The notes beneath the pieces were generated by a model, which saw nothing but the letters and a program-made list of their open reading frames with translations, was not told where the DNA came from and did not search any database. Shown piece after piece: positions 24,209-32,854 of a stretch of DNA of 64,000 bases (position 1 is its first letter; each line of letters opens with the position of its first letter). The DNA comes from CAIYRG01 sp964494505 (GTDB lineage: Bacteria; Pseudomonadota; Alphaproteobacteria; Micropepsales; Micropepsaceae). Location of the stretch: positions 248,001 through 312,000 of the forward strand of contig CAZBRO010000002.1 of the NCBI GenBank assembly GCA_964494505.1. Reading direction: 5' to 3'. A program made the position numbers and the translations under genes.

Positions 24209-25132
24209 ATGGCTCACGGCGAAGTCCATCACGATTATCACCTGGTCGATCCGAGCCCCTGGCCGATCGTCGGCGCGGCGGCCGCCTTCCTGATGCTGAT
24301 CGGCGCCGTGTTCTGGATGAACGCGAGCGCGAATTTCTTCGGCATCCCGATCAACGGACAGCCCTGGGTGTTCATCATCGGCTTCCTGCTGGTGCTTTAC
24401 ACGATGGCCGGCTGGTGGCGCGACGTGGTCAAGGAATCCGTCGTGCGCGGCGATCACACACCGGTCGTTAAGATCGGCCTGCGCTACGGCATGATCCTGT
24501 TCATCGCCTCCGAAGTGATGTTCTTTTTCGCCTGGTTCTGGGCCTTCTTCAATTCGTCGCTGTTCCCGATCGACGTCTCCATCGGCAAGTGGCCGCCGGA
24601 AGGCATCGTGCCATTCGATCCCTGGCACTTCCCGCTGCTGAACACGCTGATCCTCCTGACCTCGGGCGCGACCGTCACCTGGGCCCACCACGCCATCCTG
24701 CACAACGACCGCAAGGGCGCCATCCAGGGCTTGATCGTCACCATAGCGCTGGGCGCGAGCTTCACGGTGGTGCAGGCCTATGAATACAGCCACGCCACAT
24801 TCACCTTCGGCTTGAATCACGCTCAGATGATGCCCTTCATGGACGAAGCGCATAAATCGCTGGTGGCATCGGCGACCGGCGGCATGGGCAATTTGAACGC
24901 CATCTATGGCTCGACCTTCTTCATGGCGACGGGCTTCCATGGCCTGCACGTGATCATCGGCACGATCTTCCTGACGGTATGCCTGTTCCGCGCCATCGCG
25001 GGCCATTTCATCCCGAGCCGCCATTTTGGTTTCGAAGCGGCCGCCTGGTACTGGCACTTCGTCGACGTGGTGTGGCTGTTCCTGTTCGCCTGCATCTATG
25101 TCTGGGGCTCGTGGGGCGTCATGACCGAATGA
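24209..25132 (+). CDS. ctaE: Cytochrome c oxidase subunit III
   Basis: 307 aa, ATG at 24209. Seven-helix core subunit that stabilises subunit I against turnover inactivation and helps proton uptake. Visible: an N-terminal HDYHLVDPSPWPI, RYGMILFIASEVMFFFAWFW, TVTWAHHAILH, the lipid-binding helix region, GFHGLHVIIGTIFL and the closing WYWHFVDVVWLFLFACIYVW. Its last codons overlap the start of the DUF983 gene by 4 nt. Confidence 0.96.
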   Translation: MAHGEVHHDYHLVDPSPWPIVGAAAAFLMLIGAVFWMNASANFFGIPINGQPWVFIIGFLLVLYTMAGWWRDVVKESVVRGDHTPVVKIGLRYGMILFIASEVMFFFAWFWAFFNSSLFPIDVSIGKWPPEGIVPFDPWHFPLLNTLILLTSGATVTWAHHAILHNDRKGAIQGLIVTIALGASFTVVQAYEYSHATFTFGLNHAQMMPFMDEAHKSLVASATGGMGNLNAIYGSTFFMATGFHGLHVIIGTIFLTVCLFRAIAGHFIPSRHFGFEAAAWYWHFVDVVWLFLFACIYVWGSWGVMTE

Positions 25133-25518
25133 CCGGCGGCCCCGGCACTCCCAAATCCGGGGCTGAACCTTCGGTCGCTTATGCCTCGCTGCTCGGGCGC
25201 TGTCCCCGTTGCGGGAAGGGCAAGCTCTTCCGGGGTTTTCTCGGAAAGGCGGCTGGCTGCACCGTGTGCGGACTGGATTATTCGCGCTTCGAAGCGGGCG
25301 ACGGACCCGCGGTGTTCGTGATCCTGATTGTGGGGGCGATCGTCGCTGGCGGTGCGCTGATCACCGAGGTCCGCTACAGCCCGCCCTATTGGGTGCATGC
25401 GCTGATCTGGGGACCGGCGGTCATCATCCTGTCGCTCGGTTTCCTGCGCCCCCTGAAAGCGGGATTGATGGTGCTGCAATACAAGCACCGCGCCGAAGAA
25501 GGCAGGTCCGTGCACTAA
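25129..25518 (+). CDS. DUF983 zinc-ribbon membrane protein
   Basis: 129 aa from the ATG at 25129 overlapping the ctaE stop (ATGA). A zinc-ribbon-like pair (RCPRCGKGKLF and CTVCGLDYSRF) is followed by two membrane helices (about 65-84 and 90-108). DUF983 proteins accompany cytochrome oxidase subunit III in many alphaproteobacteria; a part in oxidase biogenesis is assumed from context only. The 3' end overlaps the convergent lipoprotein gene by 4 nt. Confidence 0.9.
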   Translation: MTGGPGTPKSGAEPSVAYASLLGRCPRCGKGKLFRGFLGKAAGCTVCGLDYSRFEAGDGPAVFVILIVGAIVAGGALITEVRYSPPYWVHALIWGPAVIILSLGFLRPLKAGLMVLQYKHRAEEGRSVH

Positions 25519-25901
25519 CGCGGCACTTTGGGCGCGGAAACCCCAGGCTCGTCGAGCAGATAGTTTGATGATGGCCGTGGGCGCGGCATTTGTTGCGGCT
25601 TGGGCGCCTGCACCAGCGTCACGGTCATCTTCTTGTCGGTATCGGTGTAGACGTAAACCGCAAGCGGTGCGCGCTCGCCGACCATGCTGGCATAACGGCG
25701 GATCGAGGCGTCATAGGTGAACGGAAAACCGTGGCGCTGGAAGAACCCCTCGATGGCCTCAGCGCTGTCGCCCGTCATCAGTTCCGCGTTCAGCATGGCC
25801 TCGACCTGCTCCTTGCTCGGCCCGCTGCCGGACCCGCCTGCGCAAGCCGAGAGGGCCAGGCAGATCGCGGGGAGAATTAGGCGAGAAAGGCTGAATCGCA
25901 T
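25515..25901 (-). CDS. Small lipoprotein of unknown function inside the oxidase cluster
   Basis: 128 aa. A lipobox LALSAC places the lipid-modified Cys at about residue 20. The mature part is alpha/beta (VEAMLNAELMTGDSAEAIEGFF, RYASMVG) with a Pro-rich tail (PKPQQMPRPRP). No recognised domain. It is encoded against the flow of the cluster, convergent with the DUF983 gene and divergent from the SURF1 gene, so it is probably an insertion or independent unit. Confidence 0.72.
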   Translation of the reverse strand: MRFSLSRLILPAICLALSACAGGSGSGPSKEQVEAMLNAELMTGDSAEAIEGFFQRHGFPFTYDASIRRYASMVGERAPLAVYVYTDTDKKMTVTLVQAPKPQQMPRPRPSSNYLLDEPGVSAPKVPR

Positions 25902-25967
25902 GATGGCTCGACGCGGGGATACGCCTGAATTCTACCGTCAGGGGAAAAATCGCGCTACCACGGCTCC

Positions 25968-26678
25968 ATGATCCGCTTTCGCCCGCTTATCGGTCCAACG
26001 CTCTGGCTTCTGCCCGGCCTCGCTTTGCTGGTTGGACTTGGCGTGTGGCAAATCCAGCGCCTGGGCGAGAAGGAGGCCCTGATCGCGAGCGTCGAAGCCG
26101 GCATGAAAGCGCCGCCGGTGCCGTTGTCGCAAGCCTTGCCGCAAGGTGCCGCGGCCGAATATCACCATGTGCGCCTGACGGGCCACTTCGAGCACGACAA
26201 GGAGCTTTATCTCTTCTCGCGCGGGCCGATGGGGGCGGTGGGTGTCGATGTGATCGCGCCCTTCGTTCAAGACGGTGCCCAAACCGTGCTGGTCGACCGC
26301 GGATTTGTCCCCGAATCGCTGCGCGATCCCAAGACGCGCAAGGCAGGTCAGGTGGTGGGGGACGTAACCCTCACAGGTGTTCTGCGGCTGACTCAGAAGC
26401 CCGGCCTGTTCACGCCGGCGCCCAACCATCAAACCCGTCTCTGGTTCGTCAAGGACGTGCCCGACATGGCGACGGCTCTGGGCGTGACCGCGCCGCCGGT
26501 CCTGATCGAAGCCGATGCCACCCCCAATCCGGGCGGCTGGCCGCTCGGAGGCCAGACCCAGGTCGATTTCCCCAATGACCACCTGCAATACGCAGTGACA
26601 TGGTTCGGGCTCGCCCTGGCGCTCCTTGCGGTTTATCTGCTTTATCACCGCTCGCGCGACCGGCTGAGTTTTGGGTAA
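25968..26678 (+). CDS. SURF1 family cytochrome oxidase assembly protein
   Basis: 236 aa, ATG at 25968. SURF1/Shy1 proteins help insert heme a into subunit I. Two membrane helices bracket a periplasmic domain: helix 1 at about 12-29 (LLPGLALLVGLGVWQIQR), then YHHVRLTGHFEHDKELYLF, VLVDRGFVPESLRD, and helix 2 near the C-terminus preceded by NDHLQYAVTWFGLALALL. The -QRLGEKEALIA- start is typical. 3 bp separate it from thrC. Confidence 0.93.
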   Translation: MIRFRPLIGPTLWLLPGLALLVGLGVWQIQRLGEKEALIASVEAGMKAPPVPLSQALPQGAAAEYHHVRLTGHFEHDKELYLFSRGPMGAVGVDVIAPFVQDGAQTVLVDRGFVPESLRDPKTRKAGQVVGDVTLTGVLRLTQKPGLFTPAPNHQTRLWFVKDVPDMATALGVTAPPVLIEADATPNPGGWPLGGQTQVDFPNDHLQYAVTWFGLALALLAVYLLYHRSRDRLSFG

Positions 26679-26681
26679 TTC

Positions 26682-28079
26682 ATGCACTATGTAAGCACCA
26701 GGGGAGGGGTGGGGGCGGCTTTTGCCGATGTGCTGCTGGGCGGCCCGGCGCCCGACGGCGGGCTTTATCTGCCGCAGCATTGGCCGCAGTTTAGCGTCGG
26801 CACCATCCGCGAGCTGGCGGATGCGCCCTATGCCGAAGCGGCGTTCCGCATCATGCGGCCCTTTGTCGGGGACGCATTCACCCACGACGAATTCCGTGCC
26901 GACGTGGATGCCGCCTATGCCGGCTTCGCGCATAAAGCGGTGGTGCCGCTGGTTCAGCTCGAACCCGGCCTATTTATGCTCGAGCTGTTCCACGGGCCCA
27001 CGCTCGCCTTCAAGGACGTGGCGATGCAGCTCTTGGGGCGCCTCTTCGCGCGTGCGCTCAAGAAGCAGAGCCGCCGCGCCACCGTGATCGTTGCAACGTC
27101 GGGCGACACGGGATCGGCCGCCATTGCCGCCTTGGCCGGCCAGCCCAATCTCGACGTCGTGGTGCTCCATCCCCATGGCCGCACCTCGGACGTGCAGCGC
27201 CGCCAGATGACCAGCGTGCTCGACGGCAATGTCCACAACATCGCGCTCGAAGGCACGTTCGACGATACGCAGACCATCGTGAAGGCGATGTTTGCGGATT
27301 CCGCATTTGCCGCGCGCACCAATTTGACCGCCGTGAATTCCATCAATTTCGCGCGCATCATGGCGCAGTGTGTCTATTACTTCACGGCCGCGGCTTCACT
27401 TGGCGCAGGCTTCGGACGCACCGTGAATTTCGTCGTGCCGACAGGGAATTTCGGTGACATTTTCGCAGGCGAGGCAGCCGCGCGCATGGGCCTCCCCATA
27501 GGCCGGCTGGTGATCGCCACCAATGCCAACGACATTCTCGCGCGCACCCTTGCCACGGGGCGCTACGAAACCGGCCGCGCGGAGCCGACGCTCAGCCCTT
27601 CCATGGACATTCAGGTAGCAAGCAATTTCGAGCGCGCGCTGTTCGAGGCATCGGGCCGCGATGCGGGCTTCGTGTTCGACGCGATGGCCGGCTTTGCCAA
27701 GACGAACGCGCTCGTCATCCCGCCGCTTGTCCTGGAGCCGTTGCAGAAGCGCTATCTGGCTGGCCGCGCCGATGACGGCGAAACCCTCGCCACGATCGCG
27801 CGCGTGTTCAAGCAAACCGGCCATGTCGTCGATCCGCACACCGCGGTGGGATTGGCCGTTCTGGAAAAGCTGAAAGCCCGGCTTGACGGCCCGGTGGTGG
27901 CACTGGCAACCGCGCACCCGGCGAAATTTTCCTCTGCCGTCACCCAGGCCATTGGAAAACCGGTAGAATTGCCTCCACATCTGAGCGACCTTCTCAGCCG
28001 CAAAGAGCGCTACACTGTGCTTCCAAACAGCCTCGCTTCCGTCAAGGAATTCGTTCTCAGCCACATTCCAAGCTCATGA
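26682..28079 (+). CDS. thrC: Threonine synthase
   Basis: 465 aa, ATG at 26682. PLP enzyme converting O-phosphohomoserine to threonine. Visible: MHYVSTRGG and PDGGLYLPQHWP at the N-terminus, the PLP-lysine region ELFHGPTLAFKDVAMQLLG, VIVATSGDTGSAAIAALAG (phosphate loop), TLTAVNSINFARIMAQCVYY-like NSINFARIMAQ, and VVPTGNFGDIFAGEAA. This is the longer, proteobacterial ThrC class. Placed after SURF1 and overlapping the M16 peptidase gene by 4 nt, the common alphaproteobacterial order. Confidence 0.95.
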   Translation: MHYVSTRGGVGAAFADVLLGGPAPDGGLYLPQHWPQFSVGTIRELADAPYAEAAFRIMRPFVGDAFTHDEFRADVDAAYAGFAHKAVVPLVQLEPGLFMLELFHGPTLAFKDVAMQLLGRLFARALKKQSRRATVIVATSGDTGSAAIAALAGQPNLDVVVLHPHGRTSDVQRRQMTSVLDGNVHNIALEGTFDDTQTIVKAMFADSAFAARTNLTAVNSINFARIMAQCVYYFTAAASLGAGFGRTVNFVVPTGNFGDIFAGEAAARMGLPIGRLVIATNANDILARTLATGRYETGRAEPTLSPSMDIQVASNFERALFEASGRDAGFVFDAMAGFAKTNALVIPPLVLEPLQKRYLAGRADDGETLATIARVFKQTGHVVDPHTAVGLAVLEKLKARLDGPVVALATAHPAKFSSAVTQAIGKPVELPPHLSDLLSRKERYTVLPNSLASVKEFVLSHIPSS

Positions 28080-29362
28080 CCGTCGAGATCACACGGCTTC
28101 CTTCCGGCCTAATCGTAGCGACCGATCCCATGCCGCATCTGATGAGCGCGGCGCTCGGGGTGTGGGTGAATTGCGGCGCGCGGCACGAGGTGCCGGCCGA
28201 AGCCGGGCTCTCGCACATGCTCGAGCATATGGCGTTCAAGGGAACTGCCACGCGCTCCGCCAAGGATATCGCGACCGAGATCGAGGCCGTGGGCGGCGAC
28301 ATGAACGCCTACACCAGCCGCGAACAGACTGCGTTTCACGCCCGCGTGCTGAAGGATGACGTGCCGCTTGCGCTCGATATGATTGCGGACATTCTCATCA
28401 ACTCCACCTTCGAGGAAGGCGAACTCGAGCGCGAACGTGAGGTTATCATCCAGGAAATCGGCCAGACCCGCGATACGCCGGACGATCTGATTTTCGATTA
28501 TCTGCAGGAAGCTTCTTATCCCGATCAGCCGATGGGCTGGCCGATTTTCGGCAGCGAGAAGACCGTTTCGGGATTTTCGCGAGGCGATCTTGTCGGCTTC
28601 ATGGCGAAGCATTACCGGGCGGGCGCCATGATGCTGATCGCCTCGGGCGCGGTGGAGCATCGGGCGATGGTCGAGGCCGCGGCGAACCTGTTCGCGCCAC
28701 TCGCGCAAGGCGACGAACGCGAAACCGAACCGGCGCGCTTTGCCGGCACCGACATTCGGGGGCACGACGATCTGGAACAGGCCCATCTCGCTTTTGCGTT
28801 TCCCGGCGTTGCATCGGCCGATGCCGATGCCATCACCGCCCAAGTGTTTGCGACCGCGCTCGGCGGCGGCATGTCCTCGCGTCTGTTCCAGGAGGCGCGC
28901 GAGAAACGCGGCCTGTGTTATTCGATTTACGCTTTCGCCCATTCTCACCGCGACACCGGAACAATCGGCGTCTATTCCGGCACGGGCGAAGACAAGGCCG
29001 GCGAAGTGGCCCCCATCGTGGTTGGCGAAATCGAAGCCATGGCCGCGCATGCGACCGACGAGGAAGCCGCCCGCGCCCGCGCCCAACTCAAGGCTTCACT
29101 ACTGATGGGCATGGAGAGCCCCCATCAGCGCTGCGAACTGATGGCGGGCCATCTCTATGCCTATGGCCGCGTTCTCGGCGTGGAGGAATTGATCGCGCGC
29201 GTAGATGCGGTCGACGCCGAGGCGCTCAGGCGTTTTGCCGCGCGCATTCTCGCAACCGGCAATCCCGCAATGGCCGCCGTCGGTCCCGTGAAGCGGCTCG
29301 AATCCCACGAATCCTTCGCCCGCCGGTTCGGCCGTGGGGCGGCGCTTTCGGGTGCGCATTAG
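28076..29362 (+). CDS. M16 family zinc metallopeptidase (processing-peptidase-like)
   Basis: 428 aa from the ATG at 28076, overlapping the thrC stop (ATGA). The inverted zinc motif HxxEH appears in LSHMLEHMAFKGT (about 51-63), with the third ligand Glu in REREVIIQEIGQTRD. MNAYTSREQTAFHARVL is typical of the mitochondrial processing peptidase beta-like bacterial group. The C-terminal half contains the R/Y substrate region GGGMSSRLFQEAREKRGLCYSIYA. Likely a cytoplasmic or periplasmic peptide-degrading peptidase; no signal peptide is visible. A GNAT gene follows 3 bp later. Confidence 0.93.
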   Translation: MTVEITRLPSGLIVATDPMPHLMSAALGVWVNCGARHEVPAEAGLSHMLEHMAFKGTATRSAKDIATEIEAVGGDMNAYTSREQTAFHARVLKDDVPLALDMIADILINSTFEEGELEREREVIIQEIGQTRDTPDDLIFDYLQEASYPDQPMGWPIFGSEKTVSGFSRGDLVGFMAKHYRAGAMMLIASGAVEHRAMVEAAANLFAPLAQGDERETEPARFAGTDIRGHDDLEQAHLAFAFPGVASADADAITAQVFATALGGGMSSRLFQEAREKRGLCYSIYAFAHSHRDTGTIGVYSGTGEDKAGEVAPIVVGEIEAMAAHATDEEAARARAQLKASLLMGMESPHQRCELMAGHLYAYGRVLGVEELIARVDAVDAEALRRFAARILATGNPAMAAVGPVKRLESHESFARRFGRGAALSGAH

Positions 29363-29365
29363 GCC

Positions 29366-29956
29366 ATGTTTATGCGCGGCATGATCTTTCCCGGCGGCCG
29401 CGAACCGGTTCTCGACGGGGGAAGCGTTACCTTGCGTTACCCCGAAATGTCGGATTATGCGGGCTGGGCCGAGGTGCGCGGCGAAAGCCGCGAATTCCTG
29501 GCGCCATGGGAGCCGGTCTGGGCGCCCGATGAGATGACGCGGGTCGCGTTCCGCCGCCGTCTGCGGCGCTATCAGCGCGAGATCAGGAGCGATCTCGCCT
29601 ACCCGTTCCTGGTGTTTCGCAAATCGGACAATGTGGTGATGGGCGGCTGCACGCTGACCAATGTGCGGCGCGGCGTGACTCAATCCGCCGCCATCGGTTA
29701 TTGGATCGGCTCGCGCTATGCCCGCCAAGGCTACATGTATGCGGCCTTGCGCGCGATGCTTCCATTCGTGTTCGAAGTGCTCGGCCTGCACCGGCTGGAA
29801 GCGGCCTGCATCCCTGAGAACGAAGCCTCGCGCAAACTGTTGCTGAAGGTGGGTTTCAAGGAAGAGGGCCGCGCGCGGCGCTATCTGCAGATCAATGGCG
29901 AGTGGCGCGACCACATTCTCTTCGCTTTGCTCGAAGATGAGGCGCCTGTACGGTAG
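29366..29956 (+). CDS. GNAT family N-acetyltransferase, RimJ/RimL type
   Basis: 196 aa, ATG at 29366. Acetyl-CoA-dependent N-acetyltransferase fold. Seen: LRYPEMSDYAGWAEVRGESREFL at the N-terminus (characteristic of RimJ-like enzymes), YPFLVFRKSDNVVMGGC (beta-4), IGYWIGSRYARQGYM with the acetyl-CoA loop (R-Q-G-Y), and LEAACIPENEASRKLLLKVG. The substrate may be a ribosomal protein N-terminus or another amine; this cannot be decided from sequence. Last gene of the thrC-M16 run. Confidence 0.88.
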   Translation: MFMRGMIFPGGREPVLDGGSVTLRYPEMSDYAGWAEVRGESREFLAPWEPVWAPDEMTRVAFRRRLRRYQREIRSDLAYPFLVFRKSDNVVMGGCTLTNVRRGVTQSAAIGYWIGSRYARQGYMYAALRAMLPFVFEVLGLHRLEAACIPENEASRKLLLKVGFKEEGRARRYLQINGEWRDHILFALLEDEAPVR

Positions 29957-29982
29957 CGGCGGGCTTTCTTGGGCGTCACCCA

Positions 29983-32826
29983 TTGCTTCTGCGCGCAGTC
30001 ATCGTTGTCCTGCTTTTGGTTGCCCCGCTCGCGTGGGCCGACGAAGCCGCACCCGCGATCGCACTCGATTTCGCGGTGAGCCCGCCGGTGATCGATGTCG
30101 GCCCTTCCGCCGAACCGCGCGCGCGGAAGGATTCCACCGATCCCAACGGCGAATGGTTCACGCTCGCCATCCAGAACCGTTCAGGAGCACCGACCGCCCG
30201 CGTGCTGACGGCCGCGGATCCGGCAAGTTCGGCGCTCTCACCCATGCCGCTTGCCGGACGCCCGGCGCTGGTGGAAGCGGCAAGTGCTGATCCCTCTATT
30301 GTCATCACGCGCGAAGTGGCCTTCGGCAGGAATGCGTTCCGCGTTCAGGTCCCTTCGGGTCACTCCGGAAGCGTGGCGTTGCATCTGGAAAACGCGAGCG
30401 CGCGGCCGCCGCTGCTCGCCTGGACCGAGCCGGCCCTGATCGCCAACAACCGCGAGGCGGCGGTGCTCGCGGGCCTCGTGTCGGGCCTGCTCACGGCCGC
30501 CTTGGGGTTTGCAGCCGGGGCGGCTGCGATTTCGTCGCGCATGTTCCCGCGCTGGGCGGCCCTTTTCCTGGCGGCGATACTGGTCGCGGAGCTGACCGCT
30601 ATCGGTGTGTTCGACGGCGCGAGTCTCGCCGTGAATGGGCCTTATGCGCTGTTCTCGCTGGGGCTGGCGCTGGCGATGGCTGCCGGAATCAGGCTGATCG
30701 ATTATGTCGCGCCCTTCGAAGCATTTGTCCGCCGTGCCCCGCAATGGCGCGACGGCGCGGCGCTTGGAATCCTCGTTATCGGGATTGCCGCCGACTTCGG
30801 CGTGCCCGGGACCGGCCTTCTGCTGCGGCTCCTTGCGCTCGTCGGCGCGGCTGCGGCGGCGGGCTATCTCGCCCATTGCGGCCGTATCGGGATCGCCGCG
30901 GCGCGGCGGCTTGCGCCGGCGGCGACCGTGTTCGCGCTGGTGACGGCTGCAGCCGCTTTCAACGCGCTCGGCTTTTTCGGCGTCAATATTGTCGCGTCCA
31001 TGGCGATCGGCGGTTTTTCCGCGGCGGGCGCCCTTTTGGTCGCGCTCAATACCACCGTTCCGGTCGAGCATTCGATCGCGCGCTTGCGCGAATTCGAGGC
31101 CGCGCACGGACATGACGACCATCAGGCCAGCCTCACCGACGAAGCCTTCGACCAGGTGCGCGAGCTCGCGGCGGTCGCCGCATCGCATCAGGGCGTGTTC
31201 GATTATGATTTCGCGCGCGGCGTTCTTTCGCTTTCCGAAGAAGGGGCGGCGCTGGTTGGTCTGCTGCCGGAGGCCGTCGAGCTTGCCCGCGAAGCCTGGC
31301 TTCGGCGTGTCCACCCTGAAGACCGTGCCGTCTATGAGGAAGCTCTCTCGTCCTATCGTCATCATCCGGGGACGGCGTTCCGGGTGGAGTTTCGCATCCA
31401 GCCGCCGGGCGGACGCACCCTGTGGTGCGAGCTGCGCGCAACGATGACGGGGCAGGGGCCGGAAGCCGAGCGCTGCCTTGGGCTGATCGCGGATGTGACC
31501 GCTCGCAAGATGCTCGATACGGCCGGCACCTCCGATGAGATGGACAAGCTGACCGGTCTCGGAAACCGGGCTGCCCTGCAGGTCCAGCTGTTGGAGTCCA
31601 GCGCCCAGCGGGGCCGTGCGCTGCTTGCGGTGTTCGACCTCGACCGCTTCAAGGCGGTGAACGACAGCCTGGGGCGCGACGGTGCCGACGTCGCGCTGGC
31701 TGCTTTCGTGGAGCGGCTGGAATCGACCTTCATTACCGAGCGCACCTCCGGGCGGCTCGCGCTCTTCCGCGTCGGCGGCGATATGTTTGCCGGGCTTGGA
31801 TTCGATCTCGGCGACCCGGAAGCATTCGGCCGCAAACTGCTGACGGTGACCGACGCGCCCTTCGAAATCGCCGACCGCGAGGTCTATCTGTCCGCGAGCG
31901 CCGGAGTGGCGCCGGGCTCGGAGGCCGAGGATGGGCAGGACCTGCTGTCACGGGCCGAGTTCGCCATGGTCGAGGCGAAACGCCAGGGCGGCGGACGCGT
32001 GGTGCTGTATTCGAACCGTTCGCGCGTTGGCACGTCGCGCGATTCGGTGGCGCTGGATACGGGGCTCCGGCACGCGCTCGAGCGCGGCGAGATCGAAGTC
32101 CATTACCAGCCGATCGTGCGGCTGGCGGATCATGAAATCGCAGGCTTCGAGGCACTGCTGCGCTGGCGGCACCCCGCGCGCGGGCTGGTCGAGCCGGATG
32201 CCTTTGTGCCGCACGCGGAGGAGAGCGGGCTGATCCTGCCTCTCGGCCGTTTCGTGCTGGAAAATGCGGTCCGCGATTTGACGCAGTGGCAGCGCTTGCA
32301 GAAATCGCGGTCGCCGCTGTTCGTCAGCGTCAATGTCACCTGGCGGCAGATCGCCGACAAATCCTTCGCGGGAGAAGTCGCAGCGTTGCTCGCGGGCGCC
32401 AGCATCCCCCGGCGTTCGCTCAAATTCGAAATCACCGAAAGCGCCGTCATGCATGGCGCGGGTGTCGCGGAAACGGCGCTGCAGCGTCTGCGCGGCCTTG
32501 GAGTCGGCTTGGCGGTGGACGATTTCGGAACGGGGCATTCCTCGCTGAGCCATCTGCGCCGCTTTCCCTTCGAAGGGATCAAGATCGACAAGAGTTTCAT
32601 CGCCGACGCGCATGAGAGATCGGGCGCGGCGATATTGCGTTCCATCGTCTCGCTGGCGCACGAGCTGAAGCTCGCCGTGGTGGCCGAAGGGCTCGAGACC
32701 GAGGTGGAAGCAGCGCTCTTGAGGGAAATGGGCTGCGAATACGGTCAAGGCTTCCTGTTCGGCCAGGCCGTTCCGGCGGCAACGGTGGCGGAATTCGTCA
32801 CCGGGCGAATGGCGAACAGCGGATAG
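29983..32826 (+). CDS. Membrane PAS-GGDEF-EAL protein, likely c-di-GMP phosphodiesterase
   Basis: 947 aa from a TTG at 29983, the only start that keeps the signal peptide (LLRAVIVVLLLVAPLAWA). A periplasmic domain (about 20-150) precedes seven or so membrane helices (about 155-350), then a PAS domain (about 390-510, ending ADVTARK), GGDEF and EAL. The GGDEF signature reads GGDMF (598-602), so the catalytic Glu is lost and cyclase activity is unlikely. The EAL part keeps E723 in FEALLRW, SVNVTWRQI, FEITES, DDFGTGHSSL, KIDKSF and VAEGLE, so c-di-GMP hydrolysis is expected. Convergent with argS. Confidence 0.9.
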   Translation: MLLRAVIVVLLLVAPLAWADEAAPAIALDFAVSPPVIDVGPSAEPRARKDSTDPNGEWFTLAIQNRSGAPTARVLTAADPASSALSPMPLAGRPALVEAASADPSIVITREVAFGRNAFRVQVPSGHSGSVALHLENASARPPLLAWTEPALIANNREAAVLAGLVSGLLTAALGFAAGAAAISSRMFPRWAALFLAAILVAELTAIGVFDGASLAVNGPYALFSLGLALAMAAGIRLIDYVAPFEAFVRRAPQWRDGAALGILVIGIAADFGVPGTGLLLRLLALVGAAAAAGYLAHCGRIGIAAARRLAPAATVFALVTAAAAFNALGFFGVNIVASMAIGGFSAAGALLVALNTTVPVEHSIARLREFEAAHGHDDHQASLTDEAFDQVRELAAVAASHQGVFDYDFARGVLSLSEEGAALVGLLPEAVELAREAWLRRVHPEDRAVYEEALSSYRHHPGTAFRVEFRIQPPGGRTLWCELRATMTGQGPEAERCLGLIADVTARKMLDTAGTSDEMDKLTGLGNRAALQVQLLESSAQRGRALLAVFDLDRFKAVNDSLGRDGADVALAAFVERLESTFITERTSGRLALFRVGGDMFAGLGFDLGDPEAFGRKLLTVTDAPFEIADREVYLSASAGVAPGSEAEDGQDLLSRAEFAMVEAKRQGGGRVVLYSNRSRVGTSRDSVALDTGLRHALERGEIEVHYQPIVRLADHEIAGFEALLRWRHPARGLVEPDAFVPHAEESGLILPLGRFVLENAVRDLTQWQRLQKSRSPLFVSVNVTWRQIADKSFAGEVAALLAGASIPRRSLKFEITESAVMHGAGVAETALQRLRGLGVGLAVDDFGTGHSSLSHLRRFPFEGIKIDKSFIADAHERSGAAILRSIVSLAHELKLAVVAEGLETEVEAALLREMGCEYGQGFLFGQAVPAATVAEFVTGRMANSG

Positions 32827-32854
32827 CGAATGCCTGTTCGCTGCTCTCTCTCTC

